From DASWJS01 sp036397035 (lineage in GTDB: Bacteria > Actinomycetota > AC-67), in assembly GCA_036397035.1 (NCBI GenBank), contig DASWJS010000017.1, forward strand, positions 186,001 through 250,000: 64,000 nucleotides of DNA, read 5' to 3'. The notes beneath the pieces were generated by a model that saw only the letters and a program-made list of their open reading frames with translations, was not told where the DNA came from and ran no database searches. Numbering within the stretch: the first letter of the stretch is position 1; each line of letters begins with the position of its first letter. Both the position numbers and the translations under genes were made by a program. Below are positions 10,274 to 19,790 of this stretch, piece after piece.

Positions 10274-12022
10274 TCACTCGACGACCCGGATGCCCAGCTC
10301 GCGGAGCTGCGCGGGATCGACGGGGCTCGGCGCGCCCGACAGCAGGTCGGCGGCCGACTGCGTCTTCGGGAACGCGATCACGTCGCGGATGTTGTCGGTG
10401 CCGGCGAGCAGCATCGCCATCCGGTCGAGCCCGAGCGCGATCCCGCCGTGCGGCGGCGGCCCGTAGCGGAAGGCTTCCAGCAGGAAGCCGAAGCGCTCGT
10501 TCGCCGTCCGCTCGTCGATGCCGAGGGCCTCGAACACCTTCGCCTGCACCTCGGGCTGGTGGATGCGGATGCTGCCGCCGCCGACTTCGGACCCGTTCAG
10601 CACGACGTCGTAGGCCAGCGCGCGATCCTTCGCCAGATCCCGTCCGAACGTCTCCGGGTTCTCCATGCGCGTGAAGGGATGGTGGATCGGGATCCACTCC
10701 TGCCCCTCGCGCTCGAAGTACGGGTAGTCCACGACCCAGCAGAAACGCCAGTCGTCCGGCCGGGCAAGCCCGCGCTCGTGCGCGATCTGGCGGCGCAGCG
10801 CGCCCAGGACCGGGTTCACGACCGAGGGCTCGTCGGCCACCAGCAGGACGAGGTCCCCCGGTCCGGCCCCGAGCGCCTCCCGGAGACCGGCCAGCTCGCG
10901 CTCGCTCAGGTGCTTGGCGAGCGGCGAGTCCACCTCGCCGTCGTGCTGCAGCGCGATCCAGGCGAGCCCCTTCGCGCCACGCTCCATCGCCTGACGCTCG
11001 TAGCGCTTCAGGTCGTTGTGGTGAAGGTCCGCGCCGCCGGTCACCGCGATCGCGCGCATGATCCCGCCCGAGGCCATCACCTTCTGGAAAATGCCGAGCG
11101 TCGTCTCGGCGAAGACCGGCGCGACGTCGGTCAGCTCCATGCCGTAGCGCAGGTCCACGTGGTCGGAGCCGAACCGCGCCACCGCCTCGGCGTAGGGGAT
11201 CCGCGGGAAGGGCGTCTCGATCTCCGCGCCCACGCACGCGCGCCACACGTGCGCGTACAGCTCCTCCATCAGTCCCATCACGTCGTCCGGTTCGGCGAAG
11301 CTCATCTCCAGGTCGAGCTGCGTGAACTCGGGCTGACGGTCTGCGCGCAGGTCCTCGTCGCGGAAGCAGCGCGCGATCTGGTAGTAGCGCTCGAAGCCGG
11401 CCACCATCAGCAACTGCTTGAGGATCTGCGGCGACTGCGGGAGCGCGTAGAACGACCCCGGCTGCACGCGAGCGGGAACCAGATAGTCGCGCGCGCCCTC
11501 GGGCGTGCTTTTGAACAGGATCGGCGTCTCGATCTCGACGAAGTCGCGCTCGTCGAGGAACCGCCTGATCTCGGTCACCATCTTCGTGCGCAGGCGAATC
11601 GTCCGCTGCATCTCCGGCCGTCGCAGGTCGAGGTAGCGGTAGTGCAGGCGCGTGACCTCGTCGGCCTCGATGCCGTCCTCGATCAGGAACGGCGGCGTCT
11701 CGCTGGCCGACAGCACCTCCAGCGTCGCGGCCTTCACCTCGATCGCGCCGGTGGGCAGCTTGTCGTTCACCGCGTGGGACGAACGAGCGGCGACCGCGCC
11801 GTCAAGCCGCACGCAGAACTCGCGCTGCACCGTGTTGGCCGCGGCGTAGGCGTCCGGCGCCTCGTCGGCGTGGACGACGACCTGCACCGTGCCCGAGGCG
11901 TCGCGCAGGTCCAGGAAGATCACCTTGCCGTGGTCGCGACGGTGATGGACCCAGCCCGCCAGCGCTACCTGCTCGCCCGCGTCCTGCGCGCGCAGCGTTC
12001 CGCACCCGTGCGTTCTCCTCAT
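10274..12022 (-). CDS. aspS: Aspartyl-tRNA synthetase
   Basis: A 582-residue class IIb synthetase. The OB-fold anticodon domain is at about residues 1-110 (AGWVHHRRDHGKVIFLDLRD). The catalytic core includes PQSPQILKQLLM and the motif 2 region CFRDEDLRADRQPEFTQLD, with the bacterial GAD insertion between. Motif 3 is GLDRMAML. The ATG overlaps the hisS stop (ATGA). Whether it is discriminating or Asp/Asn-non-discriminating cannot be judged from sequence alone. Confidence 0.97.
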   Translation of the reverse strand: MRRTHGCGTLRAQDAGEQVALAGWVHHRRDHGKVIFLDLRDASGTVQVVVHADEAPDAYAAANTVQREFCVRLDGAVAARSSHAVNDKLPTGAIEVKAATLEVLSASETPPFLIEDGIEADEVTRLHYRYLDLRRPEMQRTIRLRTKMVTEIRRFLDERDFVEIETPILFKSTPEGARDYLVPARVQPGSFYALPQSPQILKQLLMVAGFERYYQIARCFRDEDLRADRQPEFTQLDLEMSFAEPDDVMGLMEELYAHVWRACVGAEIETPFPRIPYAEAVARFGSDHVDLRYGMELTDVAPVFAETTLGIFQKVMASGGIMRAIAVTGGADLHHNDLKRYERQAMERGAKGLAWIALQHDGEVDSPLAKHLSERELAGLREALGAGPGDLVLLVADEPSVVNPVLGALRRQIAHERGLARPDDWRFCWVVDYPYFEREGQEWIPIHHPFTRMENPETFGRDLAKDRALAYDVVLNGSEVGGGSIRIHQPEVQAKVFEALGIDERTANERFGFLLEAFRYGPPPHGGIALGLDRMAMLLAGTDNIRDVIAFPKTQSAADLLSGAPSPVDPAQLRELGIRVVE

Positions 12023-13287
12023 CGAACCCGTTCCTCCAGCCACGCGGGCACGTCGCCGAACGCCACCGCCGTCTGCTCGCCGCTCTCCATGTCGCGCACG
12101 GTCGCGACGCCGGCCTCGCGCTCCTTCGCGCCGATCAGGGCGACGTAGCGCGCGCCGGTCTTGTTCGCCTGCTTCATCTGCGCCTTCAGTCCGCGCTCGA
12201 CGTAGGCCAGGTCGGCGCTCACGCCCGCGGCTCGCAGCGCGCGCGCCAGCGCGACGGCCGCGGCGCGCTCGTCCTCGCCGAGCGGTACGACGAAGCAGCC
12301 GAGCGCGTACGGCTCGTCTGCGACACCCGCCGCCTCGGCGGCGATCAGGATCCGCTCGATGCCCGAGCCGAAGCCGATCCCCGGAAGGTCGGGCCCCCCG
12401 AGCTGCTCGCACAGAAGGTCGTAGCGGCCGCCCGCGCACACCGTGCTCTGCGCGGCCTGAAGCAGCGGCGTCTGGAACTCGAACGCGGTGCGCGTGTAGT
12501 AGTCGAGGCCGCGCACCATGCGCGGCGCACGCTCGTAGTCGATGCCCGCGTCCTTCAGCCATCCCTGCACCGCCTCGAAGTGCGAGCGGCAGTCCGCGCA
12601 CAGCCACTCGTCGATCGAGGGCGCGGCCGCGAGGACCTTCTGGTCGTCGGGGTTCTTGCAGTCGAACACCCGCAACGGGTTCAGCACGATGCGCTGGTGG
12701 CACTCCTCGTCCAGGCGGTCGCGCTGCTCGTCCAGGAACGCGGTGAGCGCGGGCATGTACTCGGCGCGGCAACCCGGGTGGCCGATGCTGTTGAGCAGAA
12801 GCGTCGTCTCGCCGACGCCGGCTCGGGCGAGCATCTGGGCGCCCATCTCGATCACCTCGGCGTCCAGCGCGGGGTCGCCGGAGCCGATCGCCTCCACGCC
12901 GAGCTGGTGGTGCTCGCGGAAGCGGCCCTTCTGCGGCCGGTCGTAGCGGAACATCGCCGCCTCGTACCAGACCTTGACGGGCAGGCCTTCGTCCCAGAGG
13001 TGCTCGGAGATCACCGTTCGCAGCGCCGCCGCGGTCCCCTCCGGGCGGAGCGTCAGCGAGTTCCCCGAACGGTCGGTGAAGGTGTACATCTCCTTGCGCA
13101 CGATGTCGCTGCCGGCGCCGACCCCGCGCTCGAACAGCGCGGTGTCCTCGAAGGTCGGGCCGATGATCCGCCGGTACCCGGCCTTGTCGAACAGCTCGGC
13201 GCTTCGGGCCACGTGGCGCGTGTATCGCTCGGAGACCGGCGGGACGAGGTCTTGCGTGCCGCGCGGCGGCCGGACGTCGTCCTCCAT
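12019..13287 (-). CDS. hisS: Histidyl-tRNA synthetase
   Basis: A 422-residue class IIa synthetase. It begins PPRGTQDLVPP, followed by motif 2 (AAMFRYDRPQKGRFREHHQLG) and the histidine-binding signatures RGLDYYTRTAFEF and AGGRYD. Motif 3 is GFGSGIERIL and a C-terminal anticodon domain follows. It is coupled to aspS downstream, and the MBL-fold gene ends three bases upstream of its start. Confidence 0.97.
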   Translation of the reverse strand: MEDDVRPPRGTQDLVPPVSERYTRHVARSAELFDKAGYRRIIGPTFEDTALFERGVGAGSDIVRKEMYTFTDRSGNSLTLRPEGTAAALRTVISEHLWDEGLPVKVWYEAAMFRYDRPQKGRFREHHQLGVEAIGSGDPALDAEVIEMGAQMLARAGVGETTLLLNSIGHPGCRAEYMPALTAFLDEQRDRLDEECHQRIVLNPLRVFDCKNPDDQKVLAAAPSIDEWLCADCRSHFEAVQGWLKDAGIDYERAPRMVRGLDYYTRTAFEFQTPLLQAAQSTVCAGGRYDLLCEQLGGPDLPGIGFGSGIERILIAAEAAGVADEPYALGCFVVPLGEDERAAAVALARALRAAGVSADLAYVERGLKAQMKQANKTGARYVALIGAKEREAGVATVRDMESGEQTAVAFGDVPAWLEERVR

Positions 13288-13290
13288 CGC

Positions 13291-13965
13291 CTAGAGCCCG
13301 CGGGCGCGAGGGAGGTCCCCGCGCTCGTCGGCGAGCACGAACGGGTTGGTGCGGCGCTCGATGCCCACCGTGGTCTCCGGCCCGTGGCCCGACAGGACCA
13401 CGACCTCGTCCCCGAGCGGCAGCACGACCCGGCGGATCGAGTCCATCAGGTCCTCGAAGGACCCGCGCGGGAAGTCGGTGCGGCCGATCAAGCCCTGGAA
13501 GATGAGGTCGCCGGAGAACAGGACCCCGTCGGTCAGGAAGACGCAGTGGCCCGGCGTGTGGCCGGGCGTGTGGCGAACGGCCAGCCGCACGCCGCCGAAG
13601 GTCAGCACCTGGTCGTCGCGCAGGTCCTGGAGGTCGGCCGGAATCTGGATTTCGAACTGCTCCAGCCCGCCGACGGCCGCGCCCGGCCGCTCCAGCAGGT
13701 AGCGGTCTTCCGGGTGCAGGAAGGCGGGCACGCCGGCGGCGTCGGCCACGGCGGCCGCGGTCCAGACGTGGTCGACGTGGCCGTGCGTGAGCAGGACCGC
13801 CTCCAGGCGCAGGCCGTGCGCGGCCAGCCGCTCGGCGACGAGCGCGTCGGCGTCCTGGCCCGGGTCGATGACGACCGCGCCCTCGCCGGCGCGCGCGGCG
13901 ACGACGTAGGTGTTGGACTGGAAGATGCCGAGCGTGTACCCCTCGACGATTCTTCCGGCGCTCAT
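13291..13965 (-). CDS. Metallo-beta-lactamase-fold hydrolase (glyoxalase II-like)
   Basis: A 224-residue hydrolase with the metal motif THGHVDH (60-66), later ligand histidines around HTPGHTPGH, and GDLIFQGLIGRTD. These resemble the GloB/YcbL subgroup. A protein of this family occupies the same place beside hisS in Mycobacterium (the Rv2581c position). The likely reaction is thioester hydrolysis, but the substrate is unknown. The ATG is preceded by TAGGAT at a distance of eight bases, so this gene probably heads the hisS-aspS-rarA unit with a leaderless mRNA. Confidence 0.88.
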   Translation of the reverse strand: MSAGRIVEGYTLGIFQSNTYVVAARAGEGAVVIDPGQDADALVAERLAAHGLRLEAVLLTHGHVDHVWTAAAVADAAGVPAFLHPEDRYLLERPGAAVGGLEQFEIQIPADLQDLRDDQVLTFGGVRLAVRHTPGHTPGHCVFLTDGVLFSGDLIFQGLIGRTDFPRGSFEDLMDSIRRVVLPLGDEVVVLSGHGPETTVGIERRTNPFVLADERGDLPRARGL

Positions 13966-13973
13966 GGGCGCGC

Positions 13974-13979
13974 ATCCTA
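13974..13979 (-). promoter_or_regulatory. Probable -10 of the MBL-hisS-aspS-rarA unit
   Basis: TAGGAT on the minus strand, eight bases before the ATG at 13965. The spacing fits leaderless initiation. No convincing -35 was found. Confidence 0.5.
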
Positions 13980-14133
13980 GCAACCGGGTCCGGCGGCACT
14001 CAGGGGGCCGGATTCGGCGCATCCCGGGCGCCTGGGGCCGGCCCCGGCGGGCGCGTCCGGGTCCGCTCCCAGGGGCGAAACCGTCCAAGCGGGTCATGGC
14101 GGACCCTCGCTCCGGTCCCGACAATGGCCGTTG

Positions 14134-15372
14134 ATGGCGCATGGGGTGAAGCCGCGGCGGAAGCGGTCGGCGCGACAGGAAGGGCGGCTCCTGCTCGAGC
14201 TGAGCAGGAAAGTCTCGACCTCGCTCGACGTCCAGGAGGTCCTCGACCTGAGCCTCGCCGCGCTCCACCAGATCATCAACTTCGACGGCGGCTCGATCCA
14301 GTTCGTGGAGGACGGGGCGCTGCGGCTGGTCGCCGCCGAACCCGGGGCCACGCCGGAGGCCTACGCGTTCCGGCTCCCGCTCGGCGAGGGCTTCGGGGGG
14401 CGGGTCGCCGTGACGGGCGAGCCGATCTACAGCCCCGACGCGACGACGGACGCGCGCGCGCATCCGGTGGGCCGGGCCAAGGCGTCCACCGCCGGCGTGC
14501 GGTCCTACTTCGCCGCGCCGCTGATCGAGCACGGTCACCCGATCGGCATCGTGCAGTTCGACTCGCACGTCGTCGACGCCTTCTCCGCCGAGACGCAGGC
14601 GCAAGTGATTGCGTTCCTCCCCACGATCACGGCGGCGGTCCAGAACGCGCGCCTGTTCGAGCGCGAGCTGCAGACCATCGAGCGCCTCCGCGAGACGCAG
14701 CGCCTCAAGAACGACTTCCTCGCGGTCGGCTCGCACGAGCTGCGGACGCCGCTCACCGCCATCATCGGCTTCGCCCAGACGATCGCCGATCACAGCACCG
14801 ACCTGGATCCGGAGCTCGTCACCGACATGGCGCAGCGAATCGTGCAGTCATCGCGGAGCCTGCAGCGCATCGTCGAAGACCTGCAGTTGCTCTCGCGGCT
14901 GGAGGAAGGAGCCCGACCCGCGCTCCGGCCGGTGCCGGTCGACGCCCTCGTCGCCGGCGAACTCGCCGGCATGGAAGAGCGGGACGTTCGCGTTTCGGTC
15001 GCCAGGGGCCCCTTGCTCGCGCTGGCCGACGAGGAGCGGCTCGCGCGCGTCCTGGTCGAGCTGCTGTCGAACGCCTCCAAGCACTCCCCCGCCGGGACGC
15101 CGCTGGAGGTGAGCGCGCGCAAGCACGGCGACGCCGTCGAGATCTCGGTCCGAAACCAGGGTGATCCGATCCCTCCCGAGCGGTTCGCGCACATCTTCGA
15201 TCGCTTCACCCAGCTCCAGCCGGCCGACACCCGTTCGGGGGGCGGGCTTGGGATCGGCCTGTATCTCGCCCGGCGGCTCTGCGAGTCCATGAACGGCTCG
15301 ATCGCGGTCGCCAGCGACGAGGTCGCCGGCACGACGTTCACGGTCTCGTTGCGAGCGGCGAGATCGCCGTAG
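14134..15372 (+). CDS. Soluble GAF-domain sensor histidine kinase
   Basis: A 412-residue protein read from the ATG at 14134. A GAF domain covers about residues 25-180. A HisKA domain has the H-box SHELRTPLTAIIGFAQT near residue 208. The HATPase_c domain has the N-box ELLSNASKHSP and the G-box SGGGLGIGLYLARRLC. No membrane segment or signal peptide is seen, so sensing is cytosolic. It is the only plus-strand gene in this part of the window and no response regulator is adjacent. Its ligand and partner are unknown. It is convergent with dtd, with only 12 bases between the stops. Confidence 0.92.
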   Translation: MAHGVKPRRKRSARQEGRLLLELSRKVSTSLDVQEVLDLSLAALHQIINFDGGSIQFVEDGALRLVAAEPGATPEAYAFRLPLGEGFGGRVAVTGEPIYSPDATTDARAHPVGRAKASTAGVRSYFAAPLIEHGHPIGIVQFDSHVVDAFSAETQAQVIAFLPTITAAVQNARLFERELQTIERLRETQRLKNDFLAVGSHELRTPLTAIIGFAQTIADHSTDLDPELVTDMAQRIVQSSRSLQRIVEDLQLLSRLEEGARPALRPVPVDALVAGELAGMEERDVRVSVARGPLLALADEERLARVLVELLSNASKHSPAGTPLEVSARKHGDAVEISVRNQGDPIPPERFAHIFDRFTQLQPADTRSGGGLGIGLYLARRLCESMNGSIAVASDEVAGTTFTVSLRAARSP

Positions 15373-15384
15373 CGAGGCGTGCGC

Positions 15385-15834
15385 TCAGAACGCGCGCTTG
15401 GTGTCCAGCAGGATCGTGACCGGCCCGTCGTTGACCAGCTCCACGTCCATCATCGCGCGGAAGCGGCCGTCGGCGACCCGGACCGAGCCCTCGCGCAGCG
15501 TCGCAAGGAACGCGGCATAGAGCCGCTCGCCCTGCTCGGGGTCGGCAGCCGCCGCATAGCTCGGCCGGCGGCCGCGGCGCACGTCGCCCATCAGCGTGAA
15601 CTGCGAGACCGACAGGATCTCGCCGCCGGCTTCCTCGACGGAGCGGTTCATCACGCCGCCCTCGTCGCGGAAGATCCGCAGGGTGCGAACCTTGCCGGCG
15701 AGCCGCCGGGCGTCGTCCTCGTCGTCGTCGCCGGCCACGCCGACCAGCGCCAGCAGACCCGGCCCGATCGCGGCGACGATCTCGCCGTCGACGGCGACCG
15801 ACGCGCGGCGCACCCGCTGGACGACCGCTCGCAC
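15385..15834 (-). CDS. dtd: D-aminoacyl-tRNA deacylase
   Basis: A 149-residue enzyme that removes D-amino acids (and glycine mischarged on tRNA-Ala) from tRNA. The GTG start gives VRAVVQRVRRASVAVDG, the normal family N terminus. The two signature motifs SVSQFTL and NDGPVT are present, the latter carrying the Gly-cisPro substrate filter. The start codon shares one base with the rel stop (TAGTG). The rel-dtd pair is common in Gram-positive bacteria. Confidence 0.95.
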   Translation of the reverse strand: MRAVVQRVRRASVAVDGEIVAAIGPGLLALVGVAGDDDEDDARRLAGKVRTLRIFRDEGGVMNRSVEEAGGEILSVSQFTLMGDVRRGRRPSYAAAADPEQGERLYAAFLATLREGSVRVADGRFRAMMDVELVNDGPVTILLDTKRAF

Positions 15835-18101
15835 TATGTTCGGGCGCGCGCCTGTCCGGGCACGATCCGCGTCGCGTCGTAGACGCCGTCGATCCGGCGG
15901 ATCTGCCCGAGGATGTGCGTCAGGTGCGCGGCGTCGGCCAGCTCGACCGTGAAGCGCTGCGTCGCGGTACGCGTGCGCGGGTCGCTCATCGTCGAGCAGC
16001 CGACGATGTTCACGCCCATCTCGCTGATCGCCGTCGAGACGTCCTGCAGGAGCCGCGTGCGGTCCAGCGCGTGCACCATGATCCCGACGGTGAACGAGCC
16101 CGCGCGCGCGCCGTCCCACGCGACGTCGATGCGTCGCTCGCCCTCCTCGGCCGCCAGCGCCTCGGCGTTCGGGCAGTCCTGCCGGTGCACGGACACGCCC
16201 CGGCCCCGGGTGACGAAGCCCATGATCGGGTCGTGCGGGACCGGCGTGCAGCACTTCGCCAGCCGCACCAGCACGTCGTCGAGACCGGTGACGACGACGC
16301 CGTGCTCGGCGGGCGCTCGCATCCGCGCCGGCTTCGCCGGCGCCGGCATCACGTCTTCGTCGTCGGAGACCTCGTGGGCGAGCCGCTGCACCACGACCTG
16401 CGCGGAGACGTGGCCTTCGCCGATCGCGGCTTCCATCGCCTCGATGCTCGGGAAGTGCAGCTCGGCGGCCACCTGGCGCAGCACCGGCGAGGACATCGTC
16501 TCGTGGATCGGCAGCGAGGCCTTGCGCAAGGCGCGCGCCAGCTCCTCGCGGCCCTGCTCGATCGCGTCCTCGCGGCGCTCGCGCGTGAACCAGCTTCGGA
16601 TCTTGCTGCGCGCGCGCGAGGTCTTCACGACGTTCAGCCAGTCACGCGAGGGACCGGCGTCGGGCGCCTTGGAGGTGATGATCTCGATCGTGTCCCCCGA
16701 CTGCAGCGGCGTCGTCAGCGGCACGAGCCGGTTGTTCACCCGCGCGCCCGCGCAGCGGTGCCCGACCTCGGTGTGGATCGCGTAGGCGAAGTCGATCGGC
16801 GTCGCGCCGATCGGGAACGCCCGCACGTCGCCCTTGGGCGTGAAGACGAAGACCTCGTCGGCGTAGAGGTCGATCCGCAGGCTCCGCATGAACTCGCCGG
16901 GGTCGGACTCCTCCTGCTGCCAGTCGATGAGCTGGCGGAGCCAGACCAGGTCCGCCTCCTCCCGCGTCCCCGCCTTGCCGCGCGTGCGGTCCTTGTACTT
17001 CCAGTGCGCCGCGATCCCGTACTCGGCGGTGCGGTTCATCTGCTCGGTGCGGATCTGGATCTCCAGCGGCTTGCCCTGCGACCCGAGCACCGTCGTGTGC
17101 AGCGATTGGTACATGTTGATCTTGGGCATCGCGATGTAGTCCTTGATGCGACCCGGCACCGGCTTGCGGATGCGGTGGATGATGCCCAGCGCCGCATAGC
17201 AGTCGTTCACCGTGTCGGTCACGATTCGCACGCCGACGAGGTCGAAGATGTCGCCGAACTCCCGGCCGTGGATCGTCATCTTCTGGTAGATCGACCAGTA
17301 GTGCTTCGGCCGCCCACTGATCGTGGCCTTGATCTTGGCCTCGCGCAGCTCGCCCTGAAGCTCCTCCACGAACTCGGCCAGGACGCGCTCGCGCTCGGGC
17401 GTGCGCTCCTCGACCATGCGCACGATCTCGTCGAACCGCTTGGGGTGCAGCGTCGCGAAGGACAGGTCCTCGAGCTGCCACTTGATCTGGTGGATCCCGA
17501 GCCGGTGCGCGAGCGGCGCGTAGATGTCGAGCGTTTCCTGCGCCTTGGCTTCCTGCGTCGCGCGGCTGAGGTGCCCGACCGTTCGCATGTTGTGGAGCCG
17601 GTCGGCGAGCTTGATCAAAAGGACCCGGATGTCCTTGGCCATCGCCACGATCATCTTGCGGATCGTCTCGGCCTGGTGCGCCTCCTTGGAGGCGAAGGTC
17701 ATCTTGTCGAGCTTGGTGACGCCGTCGATGATGTGCGCGACGCCGGGCCCGAACTCGCGCTCGATGTCCTCCAATCCGATCTCGGTGTCCTCGACGACGT
17801 CGTGCAGCAGCGAGGCGACGATCGTCGTGGTGTCCATGCTGAGTCCGGCAAGGATGCGCGCGACCTCCAGCGGGTGCTCGATGAAGCGCTCGCCGGAGGC
17901 GCGGAACTGGTCGGCGTGCGAGCGCTCCGCGAAGGCGTAGGCGCGCTCGACCGCCTTCAGGTCTACCTTCGGACTGTCGGTCTTGATCGCACGGACGAGC
18001 GCCTCGAGGCTCGGCGACCGATGCGCCGAATCAAGCGGCCGCAGCCGGGCGAGGACCCCGCGACGTCTGACGTCGTGCTTCGACTCAGAGGGGACCTCCA
18101 T
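15834..18101 (-). CDS. rel: Bifunctional (p)ppGpp synthetase/hydrolase Rel
   Basis: A 755-residue stringent-response enzyme. The ATG at 18101 (MEVPSESKHDV) is preferred over an upstream in-frame start, because a TACACT -10 element lies seven bases before it. The N-terminal HD hydrolase domain has LLHDVVEDT. The synthetase domain contains RIKDYIAMPK and YQSLHTTVLG. The RxKD form of the motif marks a bifunctional Rel rather than an EXDD-type RelA. TGS and C-terminal ACT domains follow (SGDTIEIITSK; FTVGIMVHALDRTRLLQD). Order apt-rel-dtd is conserved in actinobacteria. Confidence 0.96.
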   Translation of the reverse strand: MEVPSESKHDVRRRGVLARLRPLDSAHRSPSLEALVRAIKTDSPKVDLKAVERAYAFAERSHADQFRASGERFIEHPLEVARILAGLSMDTTTIVASLLHDVVEDTEIGLEDIEREFGPGVAHIIDGVTKLDKMTFASKEAHQAETIRKMIVAMAKDIRVLLIKLADRLHNMRTVGHLSRATQEAKAQETLDIYAPLAHRLGIHQIKWQLEDLSFATLHPKRFDEIVRMVEERTPERERVLAEFVEELQGELREAKIKATISGRPKHYWSIYQKMTIHGREFGDIFDLVGVRIVTDTVNDCYAALGIIHRIRKPVPGRIKDYIAMPKINMYQSLHTTVLGSQGKPLEIQIRTEQMNRTAEYGIAAHWKYKDRTRGKAGTREEADLVWLRQLIDWQQEESDPGEFMRSLRIDLYADEVFVFTPKGDVRAFPIGATPIDFAYAIHTEVGHRCAGARVNNRLVPLTTPLQSGDTIEIITSKAPDAGPSRDWLNVVKTSRARSKIRSWFTRERREDAIEQGREELARALRKASLPIHETMSSPVLRQVAAELHFPSIEAMEAAIGEGHVSAQVVVQRLAHEVSDDEDVMPAPAKPARMRAPAEHGVVVTGLDDVLVRLAKCCTPVPHDPIMGFVTRGRGVSVHRQDCPNAEALAAEEGERRIDVAWDGARAGSFTVGIMVHALDRTRLLQDVSTAISEMGVNIVGCSTMSDPRTRTATQRFTVELADAAHLTHILGQIRRIDGVYDATRIVPGQARART

Positions 18102-18108
18102 GGGGGAC

Positions 18109-18114
18109 AGTGTA
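18109..18114 (-). promoter_or_regulatory. Probable -10 element of rel (leaderless)
   Basis: TACACT on the minus strand, exactly seven bases before the rel ATG, which places the expected +1 at or next to the A of the start codon. No ribosome-binding site is visible before this ATG, consistent with a leaderless mRNA. No good -35. Confidence 0.5.
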
Positions 18115-18144
18115 GCGGCGGCTCCCGCCGCGCAGGCGCCGCGC

Positions 18145-18672
18145 TCAGTACGCAAGCAGGCTGGTGACGGTGCGTCCCGCGAGCCGGTCGCGGGGCGCAA
18201 GGAACGACAGCTCGATCAGGAACGCCATCTTCACCACCGAGGCGCCCAGACTCTCGACCAGTTCGGCCGTGGCGTGCGCGGTCCCGCCCGTGGCGAGCAC
18301 GTCGTCCACGATCGCGACGCGATCGCCGGGCCCGACCGCGTCTTCGTGGATCTCGAGCGTCTCGGTCCCGTATTCCAGCTCATAGGTGCGCGCCGTCGTC
18401 TTCCACGGGAGCTTCCCGGCCTTTCGGACCGGCACGAAACCGGCGGCCATGTGATAGGCGACGGGCGCGGCGACGATGAACCCGCGCGCCTCGATGCCCA
18501 CGACCTTGTCCACCGTGCCCCGCCCGAGCGCGACCACCAGCTCGTCGATCGCGGTGGACAGCGCGACGGGATCGGCGAGCAGGGGCGTGATGTCCTTGAA
18601 GACGATGCCGGGCGTGGGGAAGTCGGGGATGTCGCGGACCCGTTCCCGCAGCAGCTCCTCCGCCCGGTTCAC
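18145..18672 (-). CDS. apt: Adenine phosphoribosyltransferase
   Basis: A 175-residue purine-salvage enzyme making AMP from adenine and PRPP. The GTG start (VNRAEELLRERVRDIPDFP) overlaps the secF stop (GTGA). Family motifs are PGIVFKDITPLL, GIEARGFI and the PRPP loop VDDVLATGGTA. Order secD-secF-apt-rel is the usual actinobacterial one. Confidence 0.96.
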   Translation of the reverse strand: MNRAEELLRERVRDIPDFPTPGIVFKDITPLLADPVALSTAIDELVVALGRGTVDKVVGIEARGFIVAAPVAYHMAAGFVPVRKAGKLPWKTTARTYELEYGTETLEIHEDAVGPGDRVAIVDDVLATGGTAHATAELVESLGASVVKMAFLIELSFLAPRDRLAGRTVTSLLAY

Positions 18673-19790
18673 CGCCTGCGCTTCCCCCGCCGGCGCTTGC
18701 GCCCCGCGGAGGCGGCCGGGCGCGTCTGGATCGGGCGGCGCTCGCGCACGGGGGTCTCGACGACGGGCTCGGCGATCTCGGCCCCGGTCCCCGCGTCGGC
18801 GAAGCGAGCGTGCAGCGCGCGATACCGCGGCTCGCGCTCCTTCAGGAACGCCAGGAACGGCGAGGCCACGAAGATCGACGAGTAGGCGCCGGCGATCGTG
18901 CCGATGAACATCGCAAGCGCAAGGTCCTTCAGGGTCTCGGCTCGGAACAGGTACACGCCGACGAACAGCAGCGCGCCGATCGGCAACATCGTGGACAGCG
19001 AGGTGTTGATGGACCGCATCAGCACCTCGTTCAGGCTGCGGTTCACCATCGCGGTGTACGTCGCCCGTCCGGTCGAGGACAGGGTCGCGGTGTTCTCCCT
19101 GATTTTGTCGAACACCACGACGGTGTCGTAGAGCGAATAGCCCAGCAGCGTCAGCAGCGCGATGATCGTCGCCGGCGTGACCACGAATCCCACGATCGCG
19201 TAGAGGCCCAGCGTCACGACCAGGTCGTGCACGAGCGCCAGGATCGCGCCCGCGGCCATCTTCCACTCGAAGCGGAAGCTGATGTAGATCGTGACCAGGA
19301 TCAAGAAGATGACGAGCCCGCGCAGCGCCTTGGAGGAGACCTGTCCGCCCCACGTCGGCCCGACGTCGTTGATGTCGACCAGGTCAGGGTCCGGGTCGCC
19401 GCTCGCGTCCACCTGTCCGGCCACCTCCGCCAGCGCGGTCTGCACCGCGGTGAACGTGTCGCGATCCTCGATGTGCTGCGTGCGAACCAAGATCTCGCGC
19501 TGCACCTCGCCGGTCGGCTCGGTCCTGCTCTGGATTTGCACCTTCACGTCCACGAGCGGGAACTCCGAGAGCGCTTCCTCGACGTCGGGCACCGTCACGC
19601 CCTCCGTGAGGGCCACGACGCGCATCGAGGTTCCGCCGGTGAACTCCTGGCCCAGGTTCAGCGTGCGGCCGAAGATCCCGATCACGCTGATCGCGATCAC
19701 GACCAGGGATACGATCGCCCACACCCTTCGCTTGCCGGCGATGTCGTAGGAGGACTCGCCGCGGGTGAGCGCCCGAAAGCCCCCGCTCAT
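18669..19790 (-). CDS. secF: Protein translocase subunit SecF
   Basis: A 373-residue inner-membrane protein that, with SecD, pulls on translocating proteins using the proton gradient. Start ATG at 19790 overlaps the secD stop (ATGA). The first membrane segment is at about residues 25-45. The conserved GQEFTGGTSMRV follows it, then the periplasmic P4 domain and a five-helix bundle with the SecF motif GYSLYDTVVVFDKIREN. The C-terminal tail is basic and low in complexity (GRKRRRGKRRR). Confidence 0.95.
   Translation of the reverse strand: MSGGFRALTRGESSYDIAGKRRVWAIVSLVVIAISVIGIFGRTLNLGQEFTGGTSMRVVALTEGVTVPDVEEALSEFPLVDVKVQIQSRTEPTGEVQREILVRTQHIEDRDTFTAVQTALAEVAGQVDASGDPDPDLVDINDVGPTWGGQVSSKALRGLVIFLILVTIYISFRFEWKMAAGAILALVHDLVVTLGLYAIVGFVVTPATIIALLTLLGYSLYDTVVVFDKIRENTATLSSTGRATYTAMVNRSLNEVLMRSINTSLSTMLPIGALLFVGVYLFRAETLKDLALAMFIGTIAGAYSSIFVASPFLAFLKEREPRYRALHARFADAGTGAEIAEPVVETPVRERRPIQTRPAASAGRKRRRGKRRR

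Noticed and set aside
10274..13999. A single 1241-residue aspS fusion protein
   Set aside because: The N-terminal 580 residues are an open frame running under hisS and the MBL gene with no domain. The true aspS start overlaps the hisS stop at 12022.
15915..18167. A 750-codon open frame on the plus strand
   Set aside because: Antisense shadow of rel, with arginine-, histidine- and aspartate-rich sequence and no domain.
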